A stretch of 64,000 nt of DNA from NCBI GenBank assembly GCA_963682175.1, contig OY821772.1, positions 57,682,925-57,746,924 of the forward strand. The letters are read 5' to 3'. Shown here piece after piece: positions 36,406 to 46,994 of this stretch; positions within the stretch are counted from its first letter, which is position 1, and each line of letters opens with the position of its first letter. The notes beneath the pieces were generated by a model that saw only the letters and a program-made list of their open reading frames with translations, searched no databases and was not told the DNA's origin. The DNA comes from Triglochin maritima. Lineage: Eukaryota; Streptophyta; Magnoliopsida; Alismatales; Juncaginaceae. A program made the position numbers and the translations under genes.

Positions 36406-36988
36406 TGAATATGTTGTGTGTCTGTTCGGTTTAAGTTGTGTGTCTGTTCGGAATATGTTGTGAGTCTGTTCAGAATAAGTTGTGGGTTTGTTCGGAATAA
36501 GTTGTGTGTCTGTTCGGTTTAAGTTGTATGTCTGTTCGGTTTAAGTTGTGTGTCTGTTCGGAATATGTTGTGTGCCTGTTCGGTTTAAGTTGTATGTCTG
36601 TTCGGTTTTAGTTGTAAGTTGTGTCTCTGTTCGGTTTAAGTTGTGTGTATGTTCGGAATATGTTGTGTGTATGTTCGGAATATGTTGTGTCTGTTCCGAT
36701 TAAGTTGTCTGTCTGTTCGGAATATGTTGTGTGTCTGTTCGGAATAAGTTGTGTGTCTGTTCGGAATAAGTTGTGTGTCTGTTCGGAATATGTTGTGAGT
36801 TTGTTCGGATTAAGTTGTCTGTCTGTTCGGAATATGTTGTGCGTCTGTTCGGAATAAGTTGTGTGTCTGTTCGGAATAAGGTGTGTGTCTATGCGGATTA
36901 AGTTCTGTGTCTGTTCGGTTTAAGTTGTGTCTGTTCGGAATATGTTGTTTGTCTGTTCGGATTATGTTGTGTTTCTGTTCGGAATAAG
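36406..36988. repeat. 22-bp minisatellite, unit CTGTTCGGAATAAGTTGTG + TGT
   Basis: About 25 tandem units vary mainly at AATAAG/AATATG/TTTAAG and in the TG-rich tail. Since 22 is not a multiple of 3, open frames through the array repeat every 66 bases and are artefacts. Confidence 0.9.
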
Positions 36989-37000
36989 AAGAAAGTTTGG

Positions 37001-37169
37001 TGTCCGGAATAAGTGTATTTTCTGTCCGGAATAAGTGTATTTTTGTCCGGAATAAGTGTTTTCTGTCCGCAATAAAATAAGTGTATTTTCTTTCCGGAAT
37101 AAGTGTATTTTTGTCCGGAATAAGTGTATTTTTTGTCCGGAATAAGTGTATTTTCTGTCCGGAATAAGT
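37001..37169. repeat. Second 22-bp minisatellite, unit TGTCCGGAATAAGTGTATTT + TC
   Basis: About seven units. The shared core GTYCGGAATAAGT and identical period show that this array and the preceding one descend from a common unit. Confidence 0.85.
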
Positions 37170-37490
37170 ATGAATTTCAACATAAACAGGACAAACTTTC
37201 TACATAAACAGGACAAACTTTCAGTTCCATTTCTGGACAAAACTTAATAATAAAAATATTATGATAAGTGTGGGATCTGCACGAATAAAGGGTTTGCACG
37301 CTGTCCTAGGGTCTGCACACTGTCTTATCTGTGTATTGGGAAATGAATCGTTGAACTTAAAGAACCGGCGTTTTTTAAAAAGACAAAAACGCGCGAAGAG
37401 AAATTTCACTGACTGGACGCTGACTCAAATAAAATACCTGAGCTGTACAGATCCACGTAAGGCGCGTCCGTGACACGCGCGTGTATAACG

Positions 37491-38712
37491 ACCCATTGTT
37501 TTAACGATACTACTGTCTAGTGAAGTGATGTTTGGTGAAGTGGAAGGGATCCAATAAGAGCAGCACCACACCAAACCACCGGAGTGAATGATACCTCTCC
37601 ATCTATCCACTTCCAATGTACCAATATATATCTATCTCATCAGTAAAGTTTTAGTCTAACAAGCATGAAGCTTTTGTCCTGATGGTGATGATTTCGGGGT
37701 TATAAAATTGATTTCGGACACATGCTTGTTGCATCCCAAGGTCGGCATAATGTGTGGCATGATGTGTGGGAGATGTTGTTGCGGTGGGGTAATGGGAGTT
37801 GAGTCATGGGTCAGGCGTGATGGGTCATGGGGAAACTTCATATCTGGTCTCTTTAATTTTGATTTGGTTGTTTAAGTAAGCCATAACCATTATTAGTGAT
37901 GGTATAACGTTGGTGGTTGTGGGAAGTCGTCTCATCTCACTCCTACTGTTGGTGCCAACACCAAAGAAAAATCTGCAGAGGTGCGTGCAGAAGGAACACG
38001 AATAACTTCAGAAAACAAAAGTGGTAGTAGTACCAGTGACCTCAGGAAACGGACAAAAACAACACACTGAACCAAGAAATCCAACCACTGACATGTTTTT
38101 GGGAGGAGAAAGAAAGAATGGAGGGAAAAAGCAGATGCTGTAAGAAAACTGCCCTTTAAAAACCACAAAAGCACACAACACCATCTAATCTGATAGTTTA
38201 AATTTCTTTCATCGTAAGACTCAGCACGAGCGCATCATTCACAAATCACAAACCTTTTTTAGCCAAAAACATTCAAGACAACAATAGAAAAATAGATGAA
38301 GTATAGATTACATTACAAATTTTGCCACCTAACATGATCTGCTGAGCTCCCTCATGTTGTCTAAAATAACACAGTTAGAATTTCAGAAAATTAACACGTC
38401 TAATCACCCTCTGCCAACTTAAACTTTTGTTGTTGTTGTTCCATTCTTTTGACTCTACCATCTAAATTAACAAAGTCACCACAACAGCCAAACAACCAAC
38501 GCAAAAAAAGGTGGCACGCGGACCATCAAACTTATCAACCCCAAACTTTAACCTAACAAAATTTAAAAAAGAAGCAATTAACACTAAAAAAAGCATAATC
38601 CAAACCTACCTGACGTCCGTTACGAAGACCAGAAAATTAAAATAAAAGTCTTTTTAGTTTCTACTTTCTACTCTACCCTAGACGAATAATAGTAATGTAC
38701 AGACCGGGCGGT
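37491..38712. other. 3' flank of the GATA gene, nothing else seen
   Basis: AT-rich sequence containing the presumed 3' UTR of the GATA gene at its right end. No other coding or repeat structure was recognised. Confidence 0.4.
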
Positions 38713-39690
38713 TCAGGTGAACCGAACCGGTTCGGTTAGAAGAGACTCCGACTCGAGCCGGTGGAGGCTCTCTTTCTTCCGGCGCATCTCGAGGACTTTC
38801 CGGTGGCTGTTGGAGTGGACGTGGTCGAGGAAAGTCGGGCTGATAGCGGGTCGGTATTCGGGTAAAAGCCGACCCGACTTGTATCTCACGCCGCAGGCGT
38901 TGCAGAGCGTTTTCGCCCCCATCGGCCCGGCGCGCCACTGCGGCGTCTTCTGGACGCCGCAGTGGCTACACCTCCTCCCGTTCAGGTTCGGGTTCGGATT
39001 CCCTGAACCCGAATCCGACTCCGGGTTCTTTCGCTTCTTCTCGGCTTTCTTTGGGGGACGGCCGCGGCCACGGCGAGAGTGGAGGAGGGGGTGGTGTGGG
39101 GTCCACGCGTGGGAGGGGGTTCGGGTGCGTTTGGTCCGTGGCTTTCCAGGGAAGAGGAGGGACTCGAGGCACACGAGAGGGCGTTTGGTTGGGGTCCGGG
39201 CGGAGGTTACGGAGGAGGAGGATAACGTACGGCTGTGATTGTTCGTGGTGATGATCAACGGTGTTGGGATGTGGTGGGAGGAGTAGCGCACGTGGTCTTG
39301 CGAATCGTCGACTATTTTCGACACCCACTCCAAGTCCAGTATGTCCCCCGCCTGTCCACGCCAAAAAAAAATTAAAAAAAAAGACAAAAAAAGAAGAAAA
39401 GAAAGGTTGGGGTTGGTGGTTACGGGAATGAGGGGATGGATATCGTCGAAGGAGACGGCGGAGGAGTTTGTGGAGGTGGAGCTCTTGGTGTCGGGATCGG
39501 CGTGTTTGGTCTCGTGGGGACCACAAACCTCGTTGAACGTGGGTTGTTCCACGGAGTCGACCTCCGGTATGCCTCCTAAGTCGAGGAACTCGTTTACAAA
39601 CATGTCGTCTCCGACAAGCCCCAAACTCCAAGTCTCCTCGGAAACCACACATGTCTGTCTCTGGAACACGTCTTCCATTCTCTTCTCCAT
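38713..39690 (-). CDS. GATA zinc-finger transcription factor, plant class I (GATA1/5/12-like)
   Basis: Exons 39690-39424 and 39351-38713 (72-bp intron, GT-AG, phase 0) encode 301 residues. The start ATG gives MEKRMEDVF; a second in-frame ATG follows four codons later. The N-terminal half has an acidic region and the family motif DLEWVSKIVDDS. A basic stretch follows (RRGRGRPPKKAEKKRK), likely a nuclear localisation signal. The zinc finger starts CSHCGVQKTPQWRAGPMG and continues LCNACGVRYKSGRL, a C-X2-C-X18-C-X2-C finger typical of plant class I. The conserved tail PEYRPAISPTF and HRKVLEMRRKKE follows. Such proteins bind (A/T)GATA(A/G) in the nucleus and often act in light or growth control; the targets here are unknown. 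The presumed 5' leader has its own short intron. The length is usual for the family and no damage is seen. Confidence 0.93.
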   Translation of the reverse strand: MEKRMEDVFQRQTCVVSEETWSLGLVGDDMFVNEFLDLGGIPEVDSVEQPTFNEVCGPHETKHADPDTKSSTSTNSSAVSFDDIHPLIPVTTNPNLSFLLFLSFFLIFFWRGQAGDILDLEWVSKIVDDSQDHVRYSSHHIPTPLIITTNNHSRTLSSSSVTSARTPTKRPLVCLESLLFPGKPRTKRTRTPSHAWTPHHPLLHSRRGRGRPPKKAEKKRKNPESDSGSGNPNPNLNGRRCSHCGVQKTPQWRAGPMGAKTLCNACGVRYKSGRLLPEYRPAISPTFLDHVHSNSHRKVLEMRRKKESLHRLESESLLTEPVRFT

Positions 39691-39708
39691 AACCTGCTGA
39701 CACAGCAA

Positions 39709-39779
39709 CTAAAAGATGAAAAGAGGAAGAAGTAAAGGAGGAAGGAAATAAGAGGATTAATTTAAATGATTTTGCAAAC
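39709..39779 (-). other. Likely 5' UTR intron of the GATA gene
   Basis: On the minus strand CTCTCAG|GTTTGC forms a good donor at 39779 and CATCTTTTAG an acceptor at 39709, 18 bases upstream of the ATG. The 71-bp size matches the coding intron (72 bp). Inferred from splice signals only. Confidence 0.5.
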
Positions 39780-40945
39780 CTGAGAGAGTTTTGTTTGAGA
39801 TTGTGTTTTGGGAGGTGGAGAGGAGAGGTATGATGAGGGAAGGAAGAGGAGCGTTGGGTGAAGTAGCATTGAATGGCTGAAAGAGCCCGTGGGCGAACCT
39901 AATGCACCTTCTGCACTGCCCACCTCCCGTCTCACTCTCTTTCTTTCTAATTTTTATTCCGAAAATTAAAATAAATTGGGGTCCAATAATTAACGCATCC
40001 AACGTCCCATGATCTTTCTTTCACTCATCTTTTCTCGCCCCGCCAACGCACTAATTCCCATGTGGACGGCCGGATTTGAGTTTTCAAATTCCATTTCGAG
40101 TAGGGCAATGGGACATGTAGATGGCATGTTCGAGGAATGATCTTGACCGTTGGTGCTCAAGTCTGTCTTGTTCTACGGACGGATGGATAGAGCGCACGGA
40201 TTTCGTTTTTTTTTTGTTTTTTGAATCTTTTTGAAATCGTCTTTTGTTATTATTATTATTATTATTAAGTTGGTGTTTTTGGCGAAAAGGAGTTTAAATT
40301 AGATAGAAGATGCCAACCCCAACGGGGGAAGTAAAGTGACAAGTCAGAAACAGAACCCACCAATGACTCCGTCCACCCAAACCGCCACCTTCCGGTTTTG
40401 GAGTTCGGTTTTACCAAAATGCCATTTTACTTCAAGTCAATGTCACGAGAACACTGCCTTTCTTTTCGGACCAATATGATATCCACACTTTTTATTATCC
40501 TCCATTTCTCTTATCCCCTTCAAATAACTCAAAATTACTTATCTTTACTTAAAATTTTGAAACATAACCTCGTTTTGAATCATATACTTAGATACCTTTT
40601 GTACTTACTAATTGCTATCACATCAAAATTCGTTGTGTTTCTCAGCACAAGAAAATATCTCTCAAGTCCCGACCAACTTCCCACCTATTTATCGCAATGC
40701 AAGTCAGAAATGATAGGATAGAAACATGAAGTATGAATTTTAGGATTAATAATCGAACTCTTGGCATGCGCTAACGAAATAAGTCTAATTGGATTTATCT
40801 AAGCATATAAGCTCATGATTAGAGTTCGATCACATTAACAAACACCTACTAAGCTATTTTACGAAATTTTAACGAACATTGAAGCCGTTTTACATTATTA
40901 GAAATATATTTGTGAACTTATCCCTTTCCATTTGTTTTTGTGGTT
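39780..40945. other. Promoter side of the GATA gene and spacer
   Basis: The minus-strand leader and promoter of the GATA gene lie here. An ATT microsatellite occurs near 40,248-40,266. A 107-codon open frame at 40398-40721 has no recognised features and is AT-rich, so it is not called. Confidence 0.4.
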
Positions 40946-41169
40946 TTTTTATTCTGAATTGTTATTCGTCGCCCTAAAACTACTTAAATCGCCTCAACAG
41001 ATTACCATTTTGTCATTCTCTCATTTCTACTGCTATAACGCGACATTTTACCCTTCTATCACACATCTCTCTTCATCTTCCTCTTATAATCATAAAAAGT
41101 AATGTTTTGGAGGTCAGTAATGAGCCAACGGACGCCCCGGTGTACTCGAATCTGGTAAAATACCCAACA

Positions 41170-41427
41170 TCTTTTTAATAAAATAATAATAAAAAATTGC
41201 GGGCGTCTGACGGAGCCGCCCAACGTAGGAGAGGGGCGTCTGGGTAAGACGCCTCCCCGTAGGGGAGGACGTTTTACCCAGACGCCCCTCCCATGGGACG
41301 TGCGTCTTGCTAAGACGCCTCCCCCATAGGGGAGGCGTCTTAGCCAGACGCACCTATCCTACGCTAGGCGGCTCCGTCAGACGCCCGCAATTTTTTATTA
41401 TTTTTATATTTTTTTATTAAAAAGATA
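41170..41427. repeat. GC-rich fold-back with GACGCCTCCCC words
   Basis: Arms of about 50-60 bases (TCTTTTTAATAAAA, then TTGCGGGCGTCTGACGGAGC) are near-perfect inverted copies. The middle is made of repeated GACGCCTCCCC/GGGGAGGCGTC dyads. The whole segment could form a very stable cruciform or RNA hairpin. It may be a small element nested inside the larger one. Confidence 0.75.
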
Positions 41428-41489
41428 ATTGATTATGAATTTAGATAATTGCTAAATTAATTAATTAATAAGTTAATAATTACTATATT

Positions 41490-41711
41490 CGGATGACCGA
41501 TACCCCTTCGGTACACCGAATAGAGATTTCCAGAGAAATGTCGAAGCTACTGAGAATAAATATTCGGATAACCGGGTAGGGATCGGTAAACCGACCCAAT
41601 GATTCTAAAAAGATCAAAAACATACTGTCTTTACGATCACGGTGGACCGATAAAAACTCGGTGATCCGCATGGAACATGTTCGGTAGACCGAGAAGCAAA
41701 CGGTCGATCGT
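41490..41711. repeat. CGGT-N2-ACCG paired-dyad array, 19-bp class
   Basis: GGT starts fall at 41491/41510, 41566/41585, 41641/41660 and 41683/41702. Every pair is exactly 19 bp apart and the first three pairs recur every 75 bp. Central bases vary (TG, AC, TA, AA, GG, GA, AG, CG) while the outer CGG and CCG are mostly kept. Confidence 0.8.
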
Positions 41712-42003
41712 CCGACATCTCACCTTACAATGAGTTTTTGCAAGTGATCAACATTAAAAAAAATTCAGATCCAACAATTGCAACAATCCGCCCGAACGAC
41801 CTGTCGATGTGGTATTTGTAAGTCGGGAAGTTTTACCACCGGGGATTTTGGATCTTAAATTTTTTGAATATTAATCACTTGCAAAAAAACTTATTGTAAT
41901 TTGACCCCGTTACCACCGAAAAACTTGCAACAGAACCTCAAATAATTTGAGATAACACATCGTATAATTTTAAGAATTTATTTATATTTTATTTTTAATT
42001 TTT

Positions 42004-42113
42004 TATTATTAAAAAATTACGGACGTCTGGCTAACACGCCTCCACCATGGTGTAGGCGTCGTATCCAGACGCCTCTACCTAGGTGGAGGCGTCTTAGCCA
42101 GACGCCCGAATCG
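42004..42113. repeat. GC-rich dyad block related to 41170-41427
   Basis: It uses the same GACGCCTC/GAGGCGTC words (TCTGGCTAACACGCCTCCAC, GGTGGAGGCGTCTTAGCCAG) as the fold-back 600 bases to the left. It is probably a diverged copy. Confidence 0.6.
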
Positions 42114-42321
42114 GAAAAAAAAATTCGCCCCCATTACGTAGCCGGATCCATGTGTTTCGCCAGACATTTTCGTGGTGTTGGTACTAGGAATGTGAGTAAA
42201 ACTGAGTCAAATACCTTGTTTAAAGACACGGGACGAAATGAGTATTAATTGATTTGTTAATGGCAAAAAGGTAATTTTTGGGGCGATTTAAGTAGTTTTC
42301 CGGCGAAGAACAGTAATTCCC

Positions 42322-44217
42322 TTTTTATTTCCAAGTTGTTTTATTTCACACTCACAATGATGCAACACAAAGTGGTGTTGGGGTGTGCTTGGACTAGTAC
42401 TCATGTAGTGAGAGGGTTACAGAAAGATTCAGGCTTTGTCGGAAGCATAGGGTATGATTTCTTTCAATTGCATCGGAATGGGAGACTTCCCTCCACCATC
42501 CTTCGAAAGATTTGTGTCCATCCCAAGGGCACATTCGTCCTTTTCTTAATTTCCATGCAATTATGCAATTCGTATTCTAATTTTGAATAAAATCGACTCA
42601 GGTAATTAATTTGGCGACAACTTAACTTAGATGTTCGATGTTCACATGAAAATCGATGAACGCAAAGTGTCATTGTATTTTAAATTTGAACGGATTTGGT
42701 GTTAAAAGCAGACGATAGGTAAAGATGAATGAAATGCGACAAAGATTATGCTGCTTGAAGTAGCTTTTTTTGATATAAAGTGCTGCTTTAAGTAGTTGCC
42801 ATGTTGGCATGTAAAAGCATGAGATCCTGACGATAGGATAATCACATTAATCCACAAATACATTTTTGCCGTCGCACTCAGAAAAAAATTCACATCCTGT
42901 CGACACTATAGAGTAGAGATTCCTAAAAGAGGAAATAGAATAAGATGTTAAGGCCACCCTTTACCGGTGGCCAAACGTCGGGGGCCCAAGCGCCCGATGT
43001 GTATCCTCCTAATGTGGGGCGGCTCTAGGCGGGAGACCACTGGCTCCCGCCAGGAGCAATCGCCTCCCAATTGGATTATTTTTTGTTTTTTAATATTAAA
43101 TGTAATATTAATTTTTTGTTTTAAATTACATAAAATTAATATTTTTTATATTAAATGTAATTAATTTAGTTTTTCTTTGTAATTAATTTAGTTATGTAAT
43201 TTGTAAAAAATTATGTAATTTGTAAGTTATTTTAAATTAATGTCGTAATTTCGTTATGTAATCAAGAAAGAAAATGATGTTGATGAAAAATAGTGTTGAA
43301 TTCCTAGATAGGTCATCACATTGTTAAAAGTGAGGTTTTGAGTAGTTGAGAATTTTAGATAGGTATAACATTACAGAGAGAGAATTTGACGTGACAGAGA
43401 AAAAATATGACGTGGAAGTTAGTTGTCTGGAGTAACTTGGACACCACTATTGATGAACTAATTAGGAAAATCACACGGGGATTTTTTTTCACCTATGTTG
43501 TTAATCTTTCGATCGTCAATATACCCAGCTTGGTGCATATGGTTCCTGCTGTTGAATTTGGAGCTGACTAATTTCATTAAATGAAAATATTACCTTTTTT
43601 AAAATAAATATACATGTACATTTGTACTTAAGTATCAAACCGACGAGATAAAGTTAGATTGAGCAAATAAAGAGCCATTTAATTGTTTTAATTATAATTA
43701 ATCCTTATTTCGTAGCCCCATTAAGAAAGAAAATTGTTTTTTTAATGATTCACATTCGTGCTAATTTTTGCCTTGAAATTTGTTCATAGATATTTGCAGT
43801 TATACTATGATCTCTTTTTGTACATATATCTCCTTGATTTGGCATTTTATTCAAGTATTCAACCTCCAAATTTGGAATATATTGGTGGCCATTAGGTTGG
43901 ATATATGATCATACGAGTTTGGATTTCGAATTTCAAGTATAAGGAAACAAGAAATCAAGAACAATTAATTAGTATCACGCTCTATCGTTCTATTACTGAC
44001 ACTGCACTGCTTAGCTATTACTCTTCCATTTAGTAGTCATATGTTAATTTAATCGTATAATATTTCGACCCGATCTATATCTAATTATCTATCAACTATC
44101 AAGTGGTGGTTAACAGGTCGGATATGAGTATAGATTTTAAATTTGCAGATATATAAAATTGTACTTACAATATATATAAACAAGAATAGGAACAAGTATC
44201 GCCTAATGTACATATTA
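42322..44217. other. Intergenic region with a possible Tourist-like remnant
   Basis: From 42,952 to about 43,450 a segment begins GGCCACCC, has a GC-rich start (GGGGCCCAAGCGCCCG) and ends near GACGTGG...GTAACTTGGACACC, much like the element at 44221-44635. Its ends are poorly matched. The rest is AT-rich with no gene seen. Confidence 0.35.
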
Positions 44218-44220
44218 TTA

Positions 44221-44635
44221 GGCCACCTTAACAACTGACTGGAGGCCGGCGGCAATGTAGCACGCCCGGTCACTTAGGTCGTTCGGTGCAAGTTCCACCC
44301 GCCCCGGTGGATGGGGTGAGTGGGTGGGGGCAAGTGACCCTCCTGATTTGTTTTTTTTAAATATTAAAATATGTTTAAAATTATTTTAAATTGTTTTTCA
44401 ATTATTATTTTTATGAAAAAATATTTTTTATTTGTTTATATTTTTTGTGTTTTGCTTAAAATTGATCCTCAAATGACGTGGAGGGGAGATAATGTAGGGC
44501 GCTTGAGTGTTTCTGGGTGCGGTTAAAGAAAAATTGAAGAGTTGGTTTGTGCTGACGTGACAGATAGACAAGTTGATGTGACTGAGAGAGAAAACAAGAC
44601 GCCCGAGAAATACTCAGGCGCCGTTAAGTGTGGTC
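44221..44635. mobile_element. Tourist-like (PIF/Harbinger) miniature element
   Basis: The ends GGCCACCTTAAC and GTTAAGTGTGGTC form an imperfect inverted repeat and are flanked by TTA on both sides (44218-44220 and 44636-44638). The 3-bp TTA duplication is the mark of PIF/Harbinger elements. Near both ends are GC-rich words (CGGCGGCAAT, GCGCCGTTAAG). It is 415 bp with no coding capacity. Confidence 0.6.
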
Positions 44636-44638
44636 TTA

Positions 44639-45190
44639 GTGCCCCACTAGCAGGCATGTGTTGCCAACTCAATAGTGATTCAGTCCTAAATCAGTGGTGG
44701 TGTATATATTCCAATTTTCTTTAGATACTAGGCCGAATTGAAGACCTCAATCGCACATATAACAAAGCTAAAGAAATACAAACAAACTTAAGTCAACCTA
44801 TCGTTTAAGCCATACGACATAGCATTAGTCATGGTTTTGAATAAATTATGTCCGACCTAATCTTTTCTCTTGCAATCTCACAAATCTGTAGCCGACCTTT
44901 TTCTAAGCTAAAGAAATACGACCGATTGAGAATGACATGTTTCTGTATTTGGATTGGCTGTCGCTTCAAGTAAGACACATAACAAAGTTCAGAGCATGTG
45001 AGGGGATTGAGTGAGTGGGTGGCAATAATTACTAAAGATAAGTGGAGTGGAATCTCATGGCTTAAAATTATATCAATTGATCACTATTCTAATCAGCTAC
45101 TTTGCCATGTGTAATTGTGAATTATATTCTTAACGACGTGCAGTGTTTTGCAATCATCAGAGCAACTGGAAACAAATTTGACAAGGATAT
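44639..45190. other. Spacer, nothing recognised
   Basis: Unique-looking AT-rich sequence ending at the target site of the solo LTR. Confidence 0.4.
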
Positions 45191-45195
45191 GGTAT

Positions 45196-46063
45196 TGTTG
45201 GAATTGGTTTATAAATGTTAATACAGGAATTCAGGGAGAATCGGTCGACCGAAATTCTGGTTCTGGTCGACCGAATTACTCCAGGAACCATGGGGCTCGG
45301 AACAGATCGAGGATCGGTCGACCGGTTTGGGAAATTCGCTCGACCGAAAAACGTCAGTAGATTTGGAGCTCAGATCAATCGAGATTCGGTCGACCGGTGT
45401 TGGGCACGCGGTCGACCGAAAAGCGACAGTAGATGGGAGATGAAAATCGGCATGCAGATCGGTCGATCGGTGTTGGACTCGCGGTCGACCGAAAACGTCT
45501 AGGAGCTTCGGGCACTATTCAGAAGCGCGGAACGGTCGACTGACTAGGGGTAAGCGGTCGACCGAATGTTGGCAGTTACGCGAACTAATCGAAAACCGGT
45601 CGACTGTTTTGAGGCAATTATGCACGATCTGAATTATTCTCTGTACGAATTTAGCCCATTATAAATAGGTTTTTTACCCTAATCTTGTAACACAACATAC
45701 AATATTTATTTCCTTGAGAGAGATTAGGCTAGAGAGAGATCTAGAGTGCTTTGGGAGACATATTGTTTCAAACCGATTGTAATCTCGGAGACTTCTCTTG
45801 TTGGAGAAGAGCTTCAAGGAAAGGAAACCCGCAGGAGCCCCCCCCCAAGGACTTAGGCATCTTGCCGAACCTTGTAAAATCGCGTGTGTCGTGGTTTGCT
45901 TCAGGTGTGTTGTGTGATTGCTTGCTATTTCATCTTATTTGTGTTTACTTGTTGCATTGAGATTGTGAGAGGGTCAGAAGTTATTATTCTGCATTCAATA
46001 TTCGTTTTCGTGGTGCGTGTAATCCGTGTCGTATAAGTGCATTGTTAGATCCCCCTCCCAACA
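45196..46063 (+). mobile_element. Solo LTR with dyad-array U3 and intact 5-bp target duplication
   Basis: It starts TGTTGGAATTGG and ends CCCTCCCAACA, with a perfect GGTAT duplication at 45191-45195 and 46064-46068. The 868-bp LTR has U3-like sequence holding eleven CGGT-N2-ACCG dyads. A TATA box (CATTATAAATAGG, about 45,658) follows, then a leader-like region containing TTGTAACAC and AGAGAGAGAT. No internal retrotransposon region remains, so it formed by LTR-LTR recombination. The clean duplication suggests a fairly recent event. Confidence 0.88.
45242..45607. repeat. CGGT-N2-ACCG paired-dyad array, 22-bp class, 73-bp period
   Basis: GGTCGACCG (or a one-base variant) starts at 45243/45265, 45316/45338, 45388/45410, 45461/45483 and 45534/45556, with a last single site at 45598. 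All five pairs are exactly 22 bp apart. Pairs recur at 73, 72, 73 and 73 bp. The array lies just upstream of the LTR TATA box. Confidence 0.92.
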
Positions 46064-46068
46064 GGTAT

Positions 46069-46360
46069 CTGTTAGTTTAAATGTTTAACCCGAGAATTTG
46101 AAAGTGGTGAAAGTCTCTAAAACGAAGAGAGGAATAATAGTTTGTTTCTTTGTTTTTTCGTCGAGTGGGCAAGTTTTGTTTATTTTTCGACGAACATGAT
46201 ATGGGTGAGTTAATTATGAGTTTGTGACAAACGAAGATCTGTGGTTAAGTTAATCGATCTATCATTGCTAATCGAAATACATTTTGCGATCGCATTATTT
46301 TTACTACCTCACTTTGGTTTTTACTCGTTGCAAAACACATATTTCATTCTTCAACACAAA
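46069..46360. other. Spacer before the Harbinger-type frame
   Basis: AT-rich with no recognisable feature; it probably belongs to the flank of the Myb-like frame. Confidence 0.35.
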
Positions 46361-46994
46361 ATGTCTTCCCTTAACCACCCACGGTAGACACGAAAACCAA
46401 CCACCCGCCACCAAAAAATAACGACGCTTATTTCCCAATAGAGCACCATCTTCATTCCCAAGTCCATATACCATGTACCCAAAATACCAATATCAACCAA
46501 ACAAAAATTCATTCCCACCGTTCCCCTCCTACAAAGCCTCAACAAAACTACGAGATGTGCTCGCAGTTCCTTTGTGACGAAGGTCCTTCGCCATATCCAT
46601 ACGTCGCACAAGATGATGAAAACGATAGTGAGGATGAGGACAATGAATTACAACCTTGCCCTCCTAATTTATCACAACATTATTCACCACTGCTAGAACA
46701 TGCTAACACTAAACCTCATCAAAGAATAAGACAATGGTCGGCAGAGGAAGACAATGACCTTAATCTCTTCCTTTATGAACATAAGAAGTGACGCCATTGT
46801 AAGCACCAACCAAAAAAATGGACAACTATGGAGTAAGATAAAGAAAGCCTACGACTTGGCAACCCAAACGAAACGAAACATCGGAGAAAGGACACACGGA
46901 TTCCATAGAAGGTTGGTGGAGAAGAATTGGTGCAACCGTTATGAAATGGATTGGTTGTTACGACGAGGCAATTGCACTCAAGAGACTACTACAG

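Larger units (their letters stand above)
35716..37490. mobile_element. Putative inverted-repeat element with hairpins and minisatellite
   Basis: A GC-rich left end (GCGCGTCATAGACGCGC then TACGTGGA, 35,716-35,750) is matched imperfectly by the reverse complement at 37,451-37,490 (GGCGCGTCCGTGACACGCGC). Between them lie two adjacent hairpins and a long 22-bp tandem array. No transposase and no certain target duplication were seen, so the boundaries are inferred. Confidence 0.45.
40955..42321. mobile_element. Mutator-like miniature element with inverted ends
   Basis: The left end (TGAATTGTTATTCGTCGCC, then AAAACTACTTAAATCGCC) matches the reverse complement of the right end (GGAATTACTGTTCTTCGCC, then AAAACTACTTAAATCGCC) over at least 60 bases. 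The flanks TTTTTATTC (40946-40954) and TTTTTATTT (42322-42330) are a near-perfect 9-bp duplication, as made by Mutator-like elements. The interior carries a GC-rich fold-back (41170-41427), a second GC-rich dyad block (42004-42113) and the dyad array at 41490-41711. No transposase is present. Confidence 0.7.

Noticed and set aside
36621..36857. Repetitive 78-residue frame (CVCSEYVV repeats)
   Set aside because: A product of the 22-bp minisatellite, which repeats in frame every 66 bases. It has no start context or homologue.
38717..39238. 173-codon plus-strand open frame opposite the GATA gene
   Set aside because: It is the antisense shadow of a GC-rich, Arg/Pro-rich coding exon with clear GATA zinc-finger motifs on the minus strand.
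40398..40721. 107-codon plus-strand frame upstream of the GATA gene
   Set aside because: Leu/Ile/Ser/Tyr-rich composition typical of AT-rich non-coding DNA; no domain, no start context.
45215..45502. Arg/Ser-rich frames across the dyad array
   Set aside because: The 72-73-bp dyad array produces them in several frames; similar artefacts occur at 55,272-55,838 and 59,234-59,766.
45242..45607. CRISPR array
   Set aside because: The repeats are only 9-10 bp, palindromic and paired, in a plant LTR with target duplications; there are no cas genes and the genome is eukaryotic.
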